Part shown: positions 1 to 5,408 of the stretch, piece by piece
Position numbering within the stretch: the first letter of the stretch is position 1
How the letters are laid out: each line of letters begins with the position of its first letter
Assembly (NCBI GenBank): GCA_021299615.1
Contig: JAJTHC010000087.1
Span: 1-7,006 of the forward strand
From: Vampirovibrionales bacterium
GTDB taxonomy: Bacteria; Cyanobacteriota; Vampirovibrionia; Vampirovibrionales; JAJTHC01
Direction: 5' to 3'
Length of the DNA: 7,006 nt
Translations under genes and position numbers: made by a program
Notes under the pieces: generated by a model
Seen by the model: only the letters and a program-made list of their open reading frames with translations
Database searches by the model: none
Told to the model about the DNA's origin: nothing

Positions 1-5
1 GTTTT

Positions 6-749
6 TTACTGTTCGTGTAAAAAACCACCTGAACAGACCATCTCCACCGTCTTCATCAAAAACGCTCGCCCTGCGGAGGCTTGATCGATGTACTCTTCTT
101 CCCCGCCTAAGTGAGGAATGCGAATAATCGCCGCTTCTAAAGGATCCGCTGGGATGTAGAGACTCGCCAGCTCAAAAGGAAGCAAATCGGCAAAGTCAAA
201 GGTTTCATAGCTATGGGCAAGATCGTGAAAGTCCCCACGAATCGCTAAAATTCGCCCTGTAAATAAAGGCTCCTTACCCCCACGAGCAATCGCCAATGGT
301 TTGTGATTCCCACGACTGGTAAAGCTCAAGCAGTGCCACATCACATTCAACACGCCAATCGAACGATCGGGATCGACTTCTGAATAAATGCGGTGCGTTT
401 CCATGTCTCGACTTTTAAAGTTCGACTTAAAGGCTTGGCACACCACATTCAAATCATCCAACAAATCGCTAAAAATGCCTTTGGTGTTAGAAACGGCTTG
501 ATCGTGCAACGACGCTTGATGCGTCATATGCCCAGCGAGCAGACCGACTCGCTTGCTGAGCTGTTGAGCCATTTTCTCTTCAGGGCTGAGTTCAGGCACA
601 GCAGGCTTTTTGGGCATTTGAGGCATTTGAATGCCTTGAGCAGGGGAAGGCGAATCAGGTAATAGCTCTCCCTGCGTAGGGAGCAACAAGGTCGAACGAC
701 GCTTGGCTTGAGCGTTTGAAACAGAAGGGTTTGAACGATTTTCGGACAA
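6..749 (-). CDS. Hypothetical protein, 247 aa, TTG start
   Basis: I do not recognise this protein. The start is a TTG whose reverse-strand context has GGAG eight bases upstream (758-761). The first in-frame ATG lies about 40 codons inside, so TTG with a good ribosome site is preferred. The frame ends in TAA at 6-8, so the gene is complete. Residues 1-57 are low in hydrophobic content and rich in Pro, Ser and Gln, with a repeated 'QMPQMPKKP'-like stretch, and are probably disordered. Residues about 54-112 look helical. Residues about 119-240 look like a mixed alpha/beta domain with 'LAIARGGKEPLFTGRILAIRG' split across two strands. There is no signal peptide or membrane segment, so it is probably cytosolic. 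No catalytic motif is evident. It is transcribed divergently from the M23 peptidase gene. That it is a real gene is supported by its length and start context; its function is unknown. Confidence 0.75.
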   Translation of the reverse strand: MSENRSNPSVSNAQAKRRSTLLLPTQGELLPDSPSPAQGIQMPQMPKKPAVPELSPEEKMAQQLSKRVGLLAGHMTHQASLHDQAVSNTKGIFSDLLDDLNVVCQAFKSNFKSRDMETHRIYSEVDPDRSIGVLNVMWHCLSFTSRGNHKPLAIARGGKEPLFTGRILAIRGDFHDLAHSYETFDFADLLPFELASLYIPADPLEAAIIRIPHLGGEEEYIDQASAGRAFLMKTVEMVCSGGFLHEQ

Positions 750-900
750 GGGAATAACTCCATTACAGGATTGTAAACAAACGAAAGACGCAGGCTTTCA
801 TTTTAAGGTATCAATTAAGGACTCGTTTATCATTACAGATTACAGTATAAAGATGCTATTATTAGTTGCTTTATGAGCAATTTTGAATCTCTCACGTTCT

Positions 901-909
901 AGTATACCA
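901..909 (-). promoter_or_regulatory. Candidate extended -10 promoter for the hypothetical gene
   Basis: On the reverse strand this reads TG-G-TATACT, a good extended -10 element. No convincing -35 hexamer lies 16-18 bases upstream, which extended -10 promoters tolerate. It would give a leader of roughly 145 bases before the TTG start at 749. A weaker alternative is TTGCTC at 875-880 with TAGCAT at 853-858. Confidence 0.3.
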
Positions 910-916
910 TTTTATT

Positions 917-939
917 AAAAAGGGAGCATCCTTTTTTTT
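917..939. terminator. Terminator-like hairpin in a divergent spacer
   Basis: Bases 917-925 pair with 929-937 around a three-base GCA loop. The nine-pair stem has one G-T pair, and on the plus strand it runs into eight T residues (932-939). This is the form of a small intrinsic terminator, though the stem is mostly A-T and so weak. It is oddly placed: no plus-strand gene lies upstream in the window, and it sits between two outward-facing promoters. It may be a remnant, an insulator, or chance in AT-rich DNA. Confidence 0.35.
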
Positions 940-1004
940 GAAGCAAGTCGAATCTACATCAAAGGGATGATCTTTTGAGCATCCCCGCAAAAGGCTTGAG
1001 AGTG

Positions 1005-1013
1005 TGTTAGAAT
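1005..1013 (+). promoter_or_regulatory. Candidate extended -10 promoter of the M23 gene
   Basis: TG-T-TAGAAT is an extended -10 element with five of six bases matching TATAAT. The expected transcription start is near 1020, about 37 bases before the ATG at 1057. The -35 region is poor. A small inverted repeat (GGGATG at 964-969 with CATCCC at 980-985) lies just upstream and could be a binding site. Confidence 0.4.
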
Positions 1014-1056
1014 TAGGAAAAGTGTTTTGCTTTTATTATTTTCGAGGTTTTGCATT

Positions 1057-1317
1057 ATGAGTCATTCTTCTTTCACACGTTTGCTAGGTTTGGCGATGCT
1101 TACAATAAGTTTTCTTACCCCCCATGTGCAGGCTGAATCGGTGAAGCTTTCCCCTATTGTGCATGAGCCTCCCACCAATGGATACATCTTTACGGCGTTG
1201 GTTCCTTTGCCTAAATTAATGCCTGATATGCTTGTGAAATTAACGCCTCCTGTGGCGTCTTCAACGGCGAATGTGCCGACACCCAGCACCAGCCTTGATG
1301 TCAAAAAAAAACCCTAG
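1057..1317 (+). CDS. M23 peptidase, N-terminal part (signal peptide), ends at frame break
   Basis: This frame encodes 86 residues and is most likely the first part of the peptidase continued at 1344-2096 rather than an independent protein. The ATG at 1057 is chosen over an upstream in-frame TTG at 1027 because GAGG lies nine bases before it (1044-1047) and because it opens directly into a signal peptide. That peptide has a short polar start, a hydrophobic core around residues 9-20, and probable cleavage after 'HVQA' at residue 26. The mature part begins the Ig-like N-terminal domain common in exported M23 enzymes, with 'ALVPLPKLMPDMLVKL'. It then enters a Ser/Thr/Pro linker and three AAA Lys codons, and stops at TAG right after the A9 run. 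Without the next frame it is a fragment with no enzymatic domain. Confidence 0.7.
   Translation: MSHSSFTRLLGLAMLTISFLTPHVQAESVKLSPIVHEPPTNGYIFTALVPLPKLMPDMLVKLTPPVASSTANVPTPSTSLDVKKKP
1303..1311 (+). other. A9 homopolymer at the frame break (possible slip site)
   Basis: Nine consecutive A residues are read as AAA AAA AAA in the upstream frame, followed by CCC and then TAG. The peptidase continues in the -1 frame, where the same bases lead into ACC CTA GCC CAA GGC (Thr-Leu-Ala-Gln-Gly). The tract contains the A-AAA-AAA heptamer that permits -1 tRNA slippage, and runs of nine or more A also cause RNA polymerase slippage. A tenth A would join the frames in the DNA itself. A miscounted homopolymer in the assembly is an equally good explanation. 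Confidence 0.75.
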
Positions 1318-1343
1318 CCCAAGGCGATTTTACGACTTTAACG

Positions 1344-2096
1344 GTGACGTCTAACGAAGTCACCACGCAAGAGGCTCCCAAGCTTAAAGTGCTATGGGGG
1401 AATCAATCGTTGTGGGCGTATGCCGTGCCTGTCGTTAATCAAACGCAACGTTGGCAAGCCCTTTTGGCGGTGGATCCCATCTCTTCCGCTGGCTCACGAT
1501 CGCTTAAGGTGTTAGACGCTTCTGCTAAAGTCTTGGCATCGACCAGCCTTACGGTTATGGCGACTTCGTTTCAAACTCAAGCCATTCGTGTTTCTAAGCA
1601 GACGGCAGGCTTAAGCCCTCAAGCAGGTGAAATGGAAGCCATTGCAAGCTTGAAAGCCTTAAAAACCGCCAAGCGTTATTGGGACTTTCCTTTACAGTTT
1701 AACGCCCCTGTACCGCAGTGTATGAACTCACCGTTTGGGGTCAAACGTGTGGTGAACGGCGTTTTCACAGGGAACATCCACAAGGGCATCGATCAAAAAT
1801 CGCCTCAAGGGCAACTCATCAAAGCCCCTGAATCAGGCAAAGTCCAACTGGCACGAGCCTTTCGCTTGCATGGTGGCACAGTCGGCTTGGATCATGGACA
1901 GGGCTTGACGAGTATTTACATCCACATGAGCCAAATTTCGGTGAATGAAGGGGATATTGTGGTGAAAGGTCAAGCCATTGGCAAGGTGGGATCTACAGGC
2001 TTTGCAGCAGGGCCTCACTTGCATTGGGGGGCGTTTGTGCAAGGCGTTTCGGTGGATCCGTTACATTTGACGCCGTTTATCACGCCTTGTGGATAA
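1344..2096 (+). CDS. M23 (LytM/NlpD-type) metallopeptidase, main part in shifted frame
   Basis: This is a zinc-dependent peptidoglycan endopeptidase of family M23. The listed start is a GTG with no ribosome site, and coding similarity clearly begins earlier, at about 1311 ('TLAQGDFTTLTV'), so this is the continuation of the frame starting at 1057. Counting from the GTG, residues 1-75 finish the Ig-like N-terminal domain ('LKVLWGN', 'RWQALLAVD', typical of M23 enzymes). Residues about 115-245 form the catalytic domain. The zinc ligands and catalytic residues are all visible: H146 and D150 in 'HKGID', H194 in 'YIHMS', and H225/H227 in 'PHLHWG'. Cys126 and Cys249 could form a disulfide. On its own this frame lacks an export signal; joined, the protein is 346 residues with a signal peptide. 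An intact catalytic domain argues against long-dead pseudogene status. It faces dnaJ tail to tail. Confidence 0.85.
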   Translation: MTSNEVTTQEAPKLKVLWGNQSLWAYAVPVVNQTQRWQALLAVDPISSAGSRSLKVLDASAKVLASTSLTVMATSFQTQAIRVSKQTAGLSPQAGEMEAIASLKALKTAKRYWDFPLQFNAPVPQCMNSPFGVKRVVNGVFTGNIHKGIDQKSPQGQLIKAPESGKVQLARAFRLHGGTVGLDHGQGLTSIYIHMSQISVNEGDIVVKGQAIGKVGSTGFAAGPHLHWGAFVQGVSVDPLHLTPFITPCG

Positions 2097-2099
2097 TAA

Positions 2100-2195
2100 T
2101 ATAGAAGGCTCTGCGAAAGCCGTGTGTGGGAGGGAGATTGCCACGCTACGCTCGCAATGACGGTGTGTTTTTTGAGTTTCGCAGAGCTTTCTATA
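2100..2195. repeat. Left repeat block with 19-base inverted ends
   Basis: Bases 2100-2118 and 2177-2195 are inverted copies matching at 18 of 19 positions. The interior (about 2131-2160) carries GATTGCCACGCTACGCTCG followed by CAATGACGG, with ATTGC (2137-2141) and GCAAT (2154-2158) as a small palindrome. I remember this 'CATTGCGAGC...GGCAATC' motif as a short dispersed palindrome in many unrelated bacterial genomes. That is recall, not a search result. The right end of this block resembles the right end of the whole element, so one end sequence appears three times. Confidence 0.65.
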
Positions 2196-2201
2196 GTGTT
2201 T

Positions 2202-2329
2202 TGTCCCCCCTCCTAATTTTAGGGGGGGTTAGGGTGAGGTTAAACCCACAAGCGGAGTCTAAGGTTTAACCTCACCCTCGAACGTCTAGCGACGTTCTGT
2301 CCCCTCTCCTAAAATCAGGAGAGGGGACA
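2202..2329. repeat. Right repeat block: nested inverted repeats
   Basis: An outer pair of 22-base arms (2202-2223 and 2308-2329) matches at 20 of 22 positions as inverted copies. Within it, AGGGTGAGGTTAAACC (2231-2246) and its exact inverse (2263-2278) form a 16-base stem with a 16-base loop. GAACGTC (2280-2286) and GACGTTC (2291-2297) form a seven-base stem with a TAGC loop. TGTCCCCTCTCCT (2298-2310) and its exact inverse (2317-2329) form a 13-base stem with a six-base loop. Each arm of the outer pair can thus fold on itself or with its distant partner. C-rich/G-rich 'CCCCTCCTAA...TTAGG' repeats of this kind are, from memory, common intergenic repeats. Confidence 0.7.
2298..2329. terminator. 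Strong GC-rich hairpin near the dnaJ end
   Basis: A perfect 13-base-pair stem with loop AAAATC is the most stable simple hairpin in the convergent gap. It lies about 30 bases past the dnaJ stop in the direction of dnaJ transcription. No clear T-run follows it on either strand, so it is not a textbook intrinsic terminator. It could still stop or stabilise the 3' ends of the convergent transcripts. Confidence 0.35.
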
Positions 2330-2357
2330 GGTCTTGTTCCATAGCCTTCTATAGTGC

Positions 2358-3524
2358 TTACTTCCCAGCCAAAAACGACTTCATCTTGCTGAAAAAGGAC
2401 GACGCATGCCCCTCTTCATGGCGAATGTCTTCCGCCTTGACGTTGTGCTTATGCAAATCATGCAACTGTTGCAATAACGCTTTTTCATCCCCACGGACCT
2501 TGCGAGGAATTTGAATGTCGAGACGAATCAACAAGTTGCCTCTTAAATGGGACTGATTCAGAACAGGCACGCCTTCGCCTTTAAGGGTAATGATGTGTCC
2601 GTTTTCAGTGCCTGCAGGGATTTTGAGATCATAATGCCCTTTTAATAAGGGAATGCGAACATGATCCCCTAGAACCAGTTGCGTGTAATGCACAGGGACT
2701 TTCATTAACACATCGTAAGCGTCTCGTAAGAAATGTTCGTCTTCTTGCACTTGAATGACCACATACAAGTCCCCCGCAGGGATGCCATTGGCTCCCGCAT
2801 CGCCACCACCAGCCACTCGCAGGCGAGTGCCTGTGTCCACCCCAGCAGGAATGGTAAGGGTAATGATTTCATCTTTCGGAGCAATGCCTTGCCCATGGCA
2901 GGCTTTACAAGGGTTTTTAATAATGGTTCCTGCCCCATGACACGACGGACACGTGACCACTTGCGTGAAATTGCCAAACATGGTTTGAGCCGATTGTCTT
3001 ACTTGACCATGCCCCCCACAATGTCCGCAAGCTTCAGGGTGACTTCCGACAGCACACCCTGTGCCATTACACGTTTGGCAAGCATCTAAACGAGTAATAT
3101 TGATTTTTTTTTCGCAACCAAAGACGGCATCCATGAAGCTCAATTCCAGCGTGGTTCGACGATCATCCCCACGAAGCGGTCCTCTTGAGCGACCGCCTCC
3201 GCCACCGAAGAAGGCGGAAAAAATATCGCCAATGTCGCCGAAATCGCTCATAAAGTCCCAGTTAGTCGCGTAGCCACCGCCACCGTAGCCACCGCCTGCA
3301 CTATTGAGACCGTCTTTACCGTAAGTGTCGTAAATACGGCGTTTTTCAGCGTCACTAATCACACTATAGGCTTCACCCAGTTCCTTGAAATGAGCTTCGG
3401 CATCGGGATCCGTACTCGTGTCAGGATGCAACTCCTTCGCTTTTTGGCGAAAGGCTTTCTTGATTTCTTTGGCATCGGCTGTACGAGACACCCCTAAAAT
3501 TTCATAGTAATCTCGATTCGACAT
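2358..3524 (-). CDS. dnaJ: Chaperone protein DnaJ (Hsp40), class I
   Basis: DnaJ delivers unfolded clients to DnaK and stimulates its ATPase in the cytosol. The 388-residue protein has the full class I layout: a J domain (residues 4-70) with HPD at 33-35; a Gly/Phe-rich region (about 77-112); a zinc-binding domain with four CxxCxGxG motifs beginning at C149, C166, C192 and C206; and C-terminal client-binding domains to about residue 350. The length is normal for the family (about 370-390). The ATG at 3522-3524 starts directly at 'MSNRDYYEILGVSR', the usual DnaJ start, although its ribosome site is weak (GTGAG). It lies 60 bases after grpE, so the two are probably co-transcribed. No dnaK is adjacent. 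The zinc-domain stretch 'QTMFGNFTQVVTCPSC' is more like cyanobacterial or Gram-positive DnaJ than proteobacterial DnaJ, by memory. Confidence 0.97.
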   Translation of the reverse strand: MSNRDYYEILGVSRTADAKEIKKAFRQKAKELHPDTSTDPDAEAHFKELGEAYSVISDAEKRRIYDTYGKDGLNSAGGGYGGGGYATNWDFMSDFGDIGDIFSAFFGGGGGRSRGPLRGDDRRTTLELSFMDAVFGCEKKINITRLDACQTCNGTGCAVGSHPEACGHCGGHGQVRQSAQTMFGNFTQVVTCPSCHGAGTIIKNPCKACHGQGIAPKDEIITLTIPAGVDTGTRLRVAGGGDAGANGIPAGDLYVVIQVQEDEHFLRDAYDVLMKVPVHYTQLVLGDHVRIPLLKGHYDLKIPAGTENGHIITLKGEGVPVLNQSHLRGNLLIRLDIQIPRKVRGDEKALLQQLHDLHKHNVKAEDIRHEEGHASSFFSKMKSFLAGK

Positions 3525-3584
3525 GGCAACAGCTCACTTTAATCGTTAATAATACTTATAGGCGAACGAAGGCACAGAGAACAT

Positions 3585-4151
3585 CTAGGATGCTTCACTG
3601 GCGACAATCACTTGGGCATGACGCAAGACTTTGTCATGCAAGCAGTAACCAGCCTGTTGTTCGGCGATAATGGTGTCAGGGGCTTGCCCTTCAACCACCA
3701 ATTGACTCACCGCTTCATGCAAGGCAGGATCAAAGGTTTTACCGATGACGTTGCTACGTTTTAAGCCTGTTTCTTCTAAGGCTTGGACGAGCTGTTGTTG
3801 CATGAGTTCCAGCGTTTTATATAAGGTGGCGGAATCACTTTCAGCGGTGATGGATTTTTGGGCCCGTTCAAAGTTGTCTAGCACAGGCAAGAAGTTTCGC
3901 AAGAAGTGTTCAGCGCCGTATTTGCGGGTTTGTTCCATTTCATTGAGGCGACGCTTACGGAAGTTGTCAAAATCGGCGGCGAGTCGCATATATTGTTGAT
4001 GCAATTCTTCATTCAAGGCTTTGAGTTCTTCATACGTAGGCTCATTTGTGTCGACTTCAATGGCTTCATTATGTTGAGCATTTTCAGTTGCTTCGTTCTT
4101 AGATTCATTAAAGTTAGGGATATTGAGTTCGGGGGTTTCAGCGTTTGTCAT
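3585..4151 (-). CDS. grpE: Nucleotide exchange factor GrpE
   Basis: GrpE is the dimeric cytosolic factor that releases ADP from DnaK. The 188-residue protein has an acidic, low-complexity N-terminus (residues 1-38), then a long coiled-coil helix ('YEELKALNEELHQQYMRLAA') leading into 'DFDNFRKRRLNEMEQTRKYG' and 'FLPVLDNFERA', which are family hallmarks. The C-terminal beta domain includes 'GKTFDPALHEAVSQ' and a terminal 'VLRHAQVIVA', the usual site of the conserved ending. The length is typical. The start is supported by GAAGGA six bases upstream (4158-4163). It is first in a grpE-dnaJ pair. I found no inverted repeat of the CIRCE type upstream, so HrcA control is not indicated. Confidence 0.97.
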   Translation of the reverse strand: MTNAETPELNIPNFNESKNEATENAQHNEAIEVDTNEPTYEELKALNEELHQQYMRLAADFDNFRKRRLNEMEQTRKYGAEHFLRNFLPVLDNFERAQKSITAESDSATLYKTLELMQQQLVQALEETGLKRSNVIGKTFDPALHEAVSQLVVEGQAPDTIIAEQQAGYCLHDKVLRHAQVIVASEAS

Positions 4152-4210
4152 ACGATTTCCTTCTTTTTAAAGGGTGGGACGATGCGACGTTTGAGTATTG
4201 AATTAGTTCT

Positions 4211-4238
4211 AGCTTAACTGAAACATAGCTTTCTTCAA
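4211..4238 (-). promoter_or_regulatory. Tentative grpE promoter
   Basis: On the reverse strand TTGAAG (4233-4238) is followed after 16 bases by TAAGCT (4211-4216), about 55 bases before the grpE ATG. The -10 match is partial, and no heat-shock-type CCCCAT box is visible. This is the best candidate in the grpE leader but is weak. Confidence 0.25.
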
Positions 4239-4268
4239 ATAAAAAAATGATTAAGATGTAATTGATAT

Positions 4269-4298
4269 AAAAAAACCCCGACACATGAAGTGTGGGGC
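4269..4298 (-). terminator. Intrinsic terminator after tRNA-Lys
   Basis: Read on the reverse strand, GTGT/ACAC and CCCC/GGGG form an eight-pair stem (4290-4297 with 4276-4284, one bulged base at 4280) around a five-base loop. It is followed at once by seven T residues (4275-4269). It begins about six bases after the tRNA 3' end, so it ends the tRNA transcript and separates it from grpE. Confidence 0.85.
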
Positions 4299-4303
4299 TT
4301 TTA

Positions 4304-4375
4304 TGCGTCCACTGAGATTCGAACTCAGGACCTTTCCCTTAAAAGGGGACTGCTCTACCGCTGAGCTATGGACGC
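4304..4375 (-). tRNA. tRNA-Lys (anticodon UUU)
   Basis: The reverse strand folds as a full 72-base cloverleaf: acceptor GCGTCCA with TGGACGC plus discriminator A, D arm GCTC/GAGC, anticodon loop CTTTTAA with UUU at positions 34-36, and T arm CTGAG-TTCGAAT-CTCAG. The variable loop is five bases (AGGTC). CCA is not encoded, so it must be added enzymatically. The top anticodon-stem pair is G27-A43, a mismatch; the other four pairs are normal. It decodes AAA and AAG, including the three AAA codons at the peptidase frame break. It has its own promoter and terminator. Confidence 0.95.
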
Positions 4376-4392
4376 TTTGTTTAACTTTTATA

Positions 4393-4421
4393 AGAGTAAG
4401 CCAAGCATAAACGAGAGTCAA
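4393..4421 (-). promoter_or_regulatory. Probable tRNA-Lys promoter
   Basis: On the reverse strand TTGACT (4416-4421), a strong -35, is followed after exactly 17 bases by TACTCT (4393-4398), a modest -10. Transcription would start near 4386, about ten bases before the mature tRNA 5' end, which fits a tRNA gene. Confidence 0.5.
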
Positions 4422-4434
4422 GCAATAATCTTCA

Positions 4435-4467
4435 AAAAGCTCCCTTTAATTTGGAAAGGGAGCTTTT
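4435..4467. terminator. Intrinsic terminator after the TPR/NHL gene
   Basis: A perfect 13-base inverted repeat, AAAAGCTCCCTTT (4435-4447) with AAAGGGAGCTTTT (4455-4467), has a seven-base loop. It starts nine bases after the stop codon of the minus-strand TPR/NHL gene, and that strand ends in five T residues. It should separate that gene from the tRNA promoter just beyond. Confidence 0.8.
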
Positions 4468-4475
4468 GTCGAGTC

Positions 4476-5366
4476 TTAAAGCTTAATCACCGAAACCTGA
4501 TTGCCTTCTTGTTCGGACACAAACAAGCGATTCGTCAGGGCGTCAAAATACAGGTAATACGGCTTACCGTAACCCTTTTTTAGGGTGTTGACCGTCCCAC
4601 TTGGGGTAATGCTCACCACATCTCCACTAATGTAATTGGCGACATACAAGTTGCCGTTACGAGGATCCCGCACCAAACCAATCGGCCCGTTGATTAAGCC
4701 CCCTTGTGTAATGGTGCTTTGGTTTCCGTTTGGCAAGATTCTCACGATATTGTTTTTGGTGTAATTCGCCACATACAATTCACCATTTGGCCCCACCGCA
4801 ATGCCTGTAGGTCCTACGAGTCCTCTGGCATACAAACCCGAACCGCTAACCGCAACGGCATTGACGTTGGTTTTGGTGGTTTTGGCGACTTGCGTAGGTT
4901 TCGTCCACGTGGGTTGCTTGACAACGGTTGCGTTTTTAATTGATGTGATTTGAGTCAGGGCTTCATTGTATTTGGGATGGGTTGACGGGATTTTATAGAA
5001 TTGGTCTAAGGCTTCGGTGTTGCGTCCCAATTTGGCGAGGGATGCCCCTAAATTGTAGCGGATTTCATTGTCATTAGGGGAACGCCACAAGGCTTTTTGA
5101 AAGGCATTACGAGCGTCTTCAAACTTGTTGAGGCGATATTGGACGGCTCCTAAATTAAACCATGCATCGACGTAACTATTGTCAGCTTCCGCTGCTTTTT
5201 GGAAAAGATTAGCCGCTTGTAAGAAGCCTTTTTGTTCATAGGCTTGCATGGCTTGAGCATAATAGGCTTCCGCTTGAGGCGTTGCGGCATACAACGCAGG
5301 CGAAACCGTCGAATAGGTCAGAACAAGACTCAGGACCGCCAGCATTAAAGAAGAAAGACGTTTCAT
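4476..5366 (-). CDS. Exported TPR and NHL-like beta-propeller repeat protein
   Basis: The start is the ATG at 5364-5366, not an in-frame ATG 15 bases earlier, because GAGG lies eight bases before it and the reading opens directly into a signal peptide. Of 296 residues, 1-27 are a Sec signal with probable cleavage after 'ALYA'. Residues 31-130 hold three TPR units ('DAWFNLGAVQYRLNKFEDA', 'NEIRYNLGASLAKLGRNTEA'). A Thr/Lys/Val-rich linker covers about 145-175. Residues 183-296 hold three NHL/YncE-like blades with the repeated 'GPxG(I/L)xxxPxxGxLYVANY' pattern. TPRs bind proteins, and NHL-type propellers are binding scaffolds. A role in the periplasm or cell envelope is likely, with partner unknown. 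Three blades are too few for a closed six- or seven-bladed propeller. No enzymatic motif is visible. It is transcribed divergently from sbtA. Confidence 0.85.
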   Translation of the reverse strand: MKRLSSLMLAVLSLVLTYSTVSPALYAATPQAEAYYAQAMQAYEQKGFLQAANLFQKAAEADNSYVDAWFNLGAVQYRLNKFEDARNAFQKALWRSPNDNEIRYNLGASLAKLGRNTEALDQFYKIPSTHPKYNEALTQITSIKNATVVKQPTWTKPTQVAKTTKTNVNAVAVSGSGLYARGLVGPTGIAVGPNGELYVANYTKNNIVRILPNGNQSTITQGGLINGPIGLVRDPRNGNLYVANYISGDVVSITPSGTVNTLKKGYGKPYYLYFDALTNRLFVSEQEGNQVSVIKL

Positions 5367-5408
5367 AAAAGTACCTCGCATAATTCGGAATAGTTAGACA
5401 ATATGTGT

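Larger units (their letters stand above)
750..1056. other. Divergent intergenic region
   Basis: This 307-base stretch separates the minus-strand hypothetical gene from the plus-strand peptidase gene, and I see no plausible gene in it. It holds a candidate extended -10 promoter in each direction, a terminator-like hairpin at 917-939, a second small inverted repeat (964-969 with 980-985), two copies of GAGCATCC (924-931 and 977-984), and a tandem ATTACAG pair at 832-845 with a third copy at 762-768. It is clearly more AT-rich than the flanking genes, as expected of a regulatory spacer. Confidence 0.6.
2100..2353. repeat. Nested palindromic intergenic element (MITE-like mosaic)
   Basis: The 261-base gap between the two convergent genes is almost wholly inverted repeats. 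Perfect 11-base ends, TATAGAAGGCT (2100-2110) and AGCCTTCTATA (2343-2353), bound the element. They lie three bases after the peptidase stop codon and four bases before the dnaJ stop codon. Inside are two blocks: 2100-2195, closed by a second near-copy of the same end, and 2202-2329, a set of nested hairpins. No coding capacity is visible. The ends starting and finishing in TA hint at a TA target duplication, but this is not provable here. It may also act as a bidirectional terminator. It could be a non-autonomous mobile element or a composite of dispersed repeats. Confidence 0.7.

Noticed and set aside
1..25. Inverted repeat GTTTTTTAC/GTAAAAAAC at the end of the first gene, considered as a terminator
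   Set aside because: It lies over the last codons and stop, is almost all A-T, and in the direction of transcription is cut off by the window edge, so no T-run can be judged.
1027..1056. Upstream TTG start extending the peptidase N-terminus by ten residues
   Set aside because: There is no ribosome site before it, and the ATG at 1057 has GAGG at good spacing and opens straight into a signal peptide.
2100..2353. Repeats in the convergent gap as a CRISPR array
   Set aside because: The repeats are inverted and nested rather than direct and regularly spaced, and no spacers or cas genes are present.
2733..3089. Plus-strand open frame of 118 codons opposite dnaJ
   Set aside because: It is the antisense shadow of a highly constrained, GC-richer gene, without a ribosome site or recognisable protein features.
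3586..3597. A 12-base match (GAAGCATCCTAG) between the grpE 3' end and the bases after the PII-like gene, considered as an attachment site
   Set aside because: A few exact 12-base matches are expected by chance in 7 kb on two strands, one copy is inside a coding sequence, and no integrase or other phage feature is present.
5381..5381. ATG at 5379-5381 as the start of the TPR/NHL gene
   Set aside because: The GAGG ribosome site lies inside that extension, so it serves the ATG at 5364-5366 instead.
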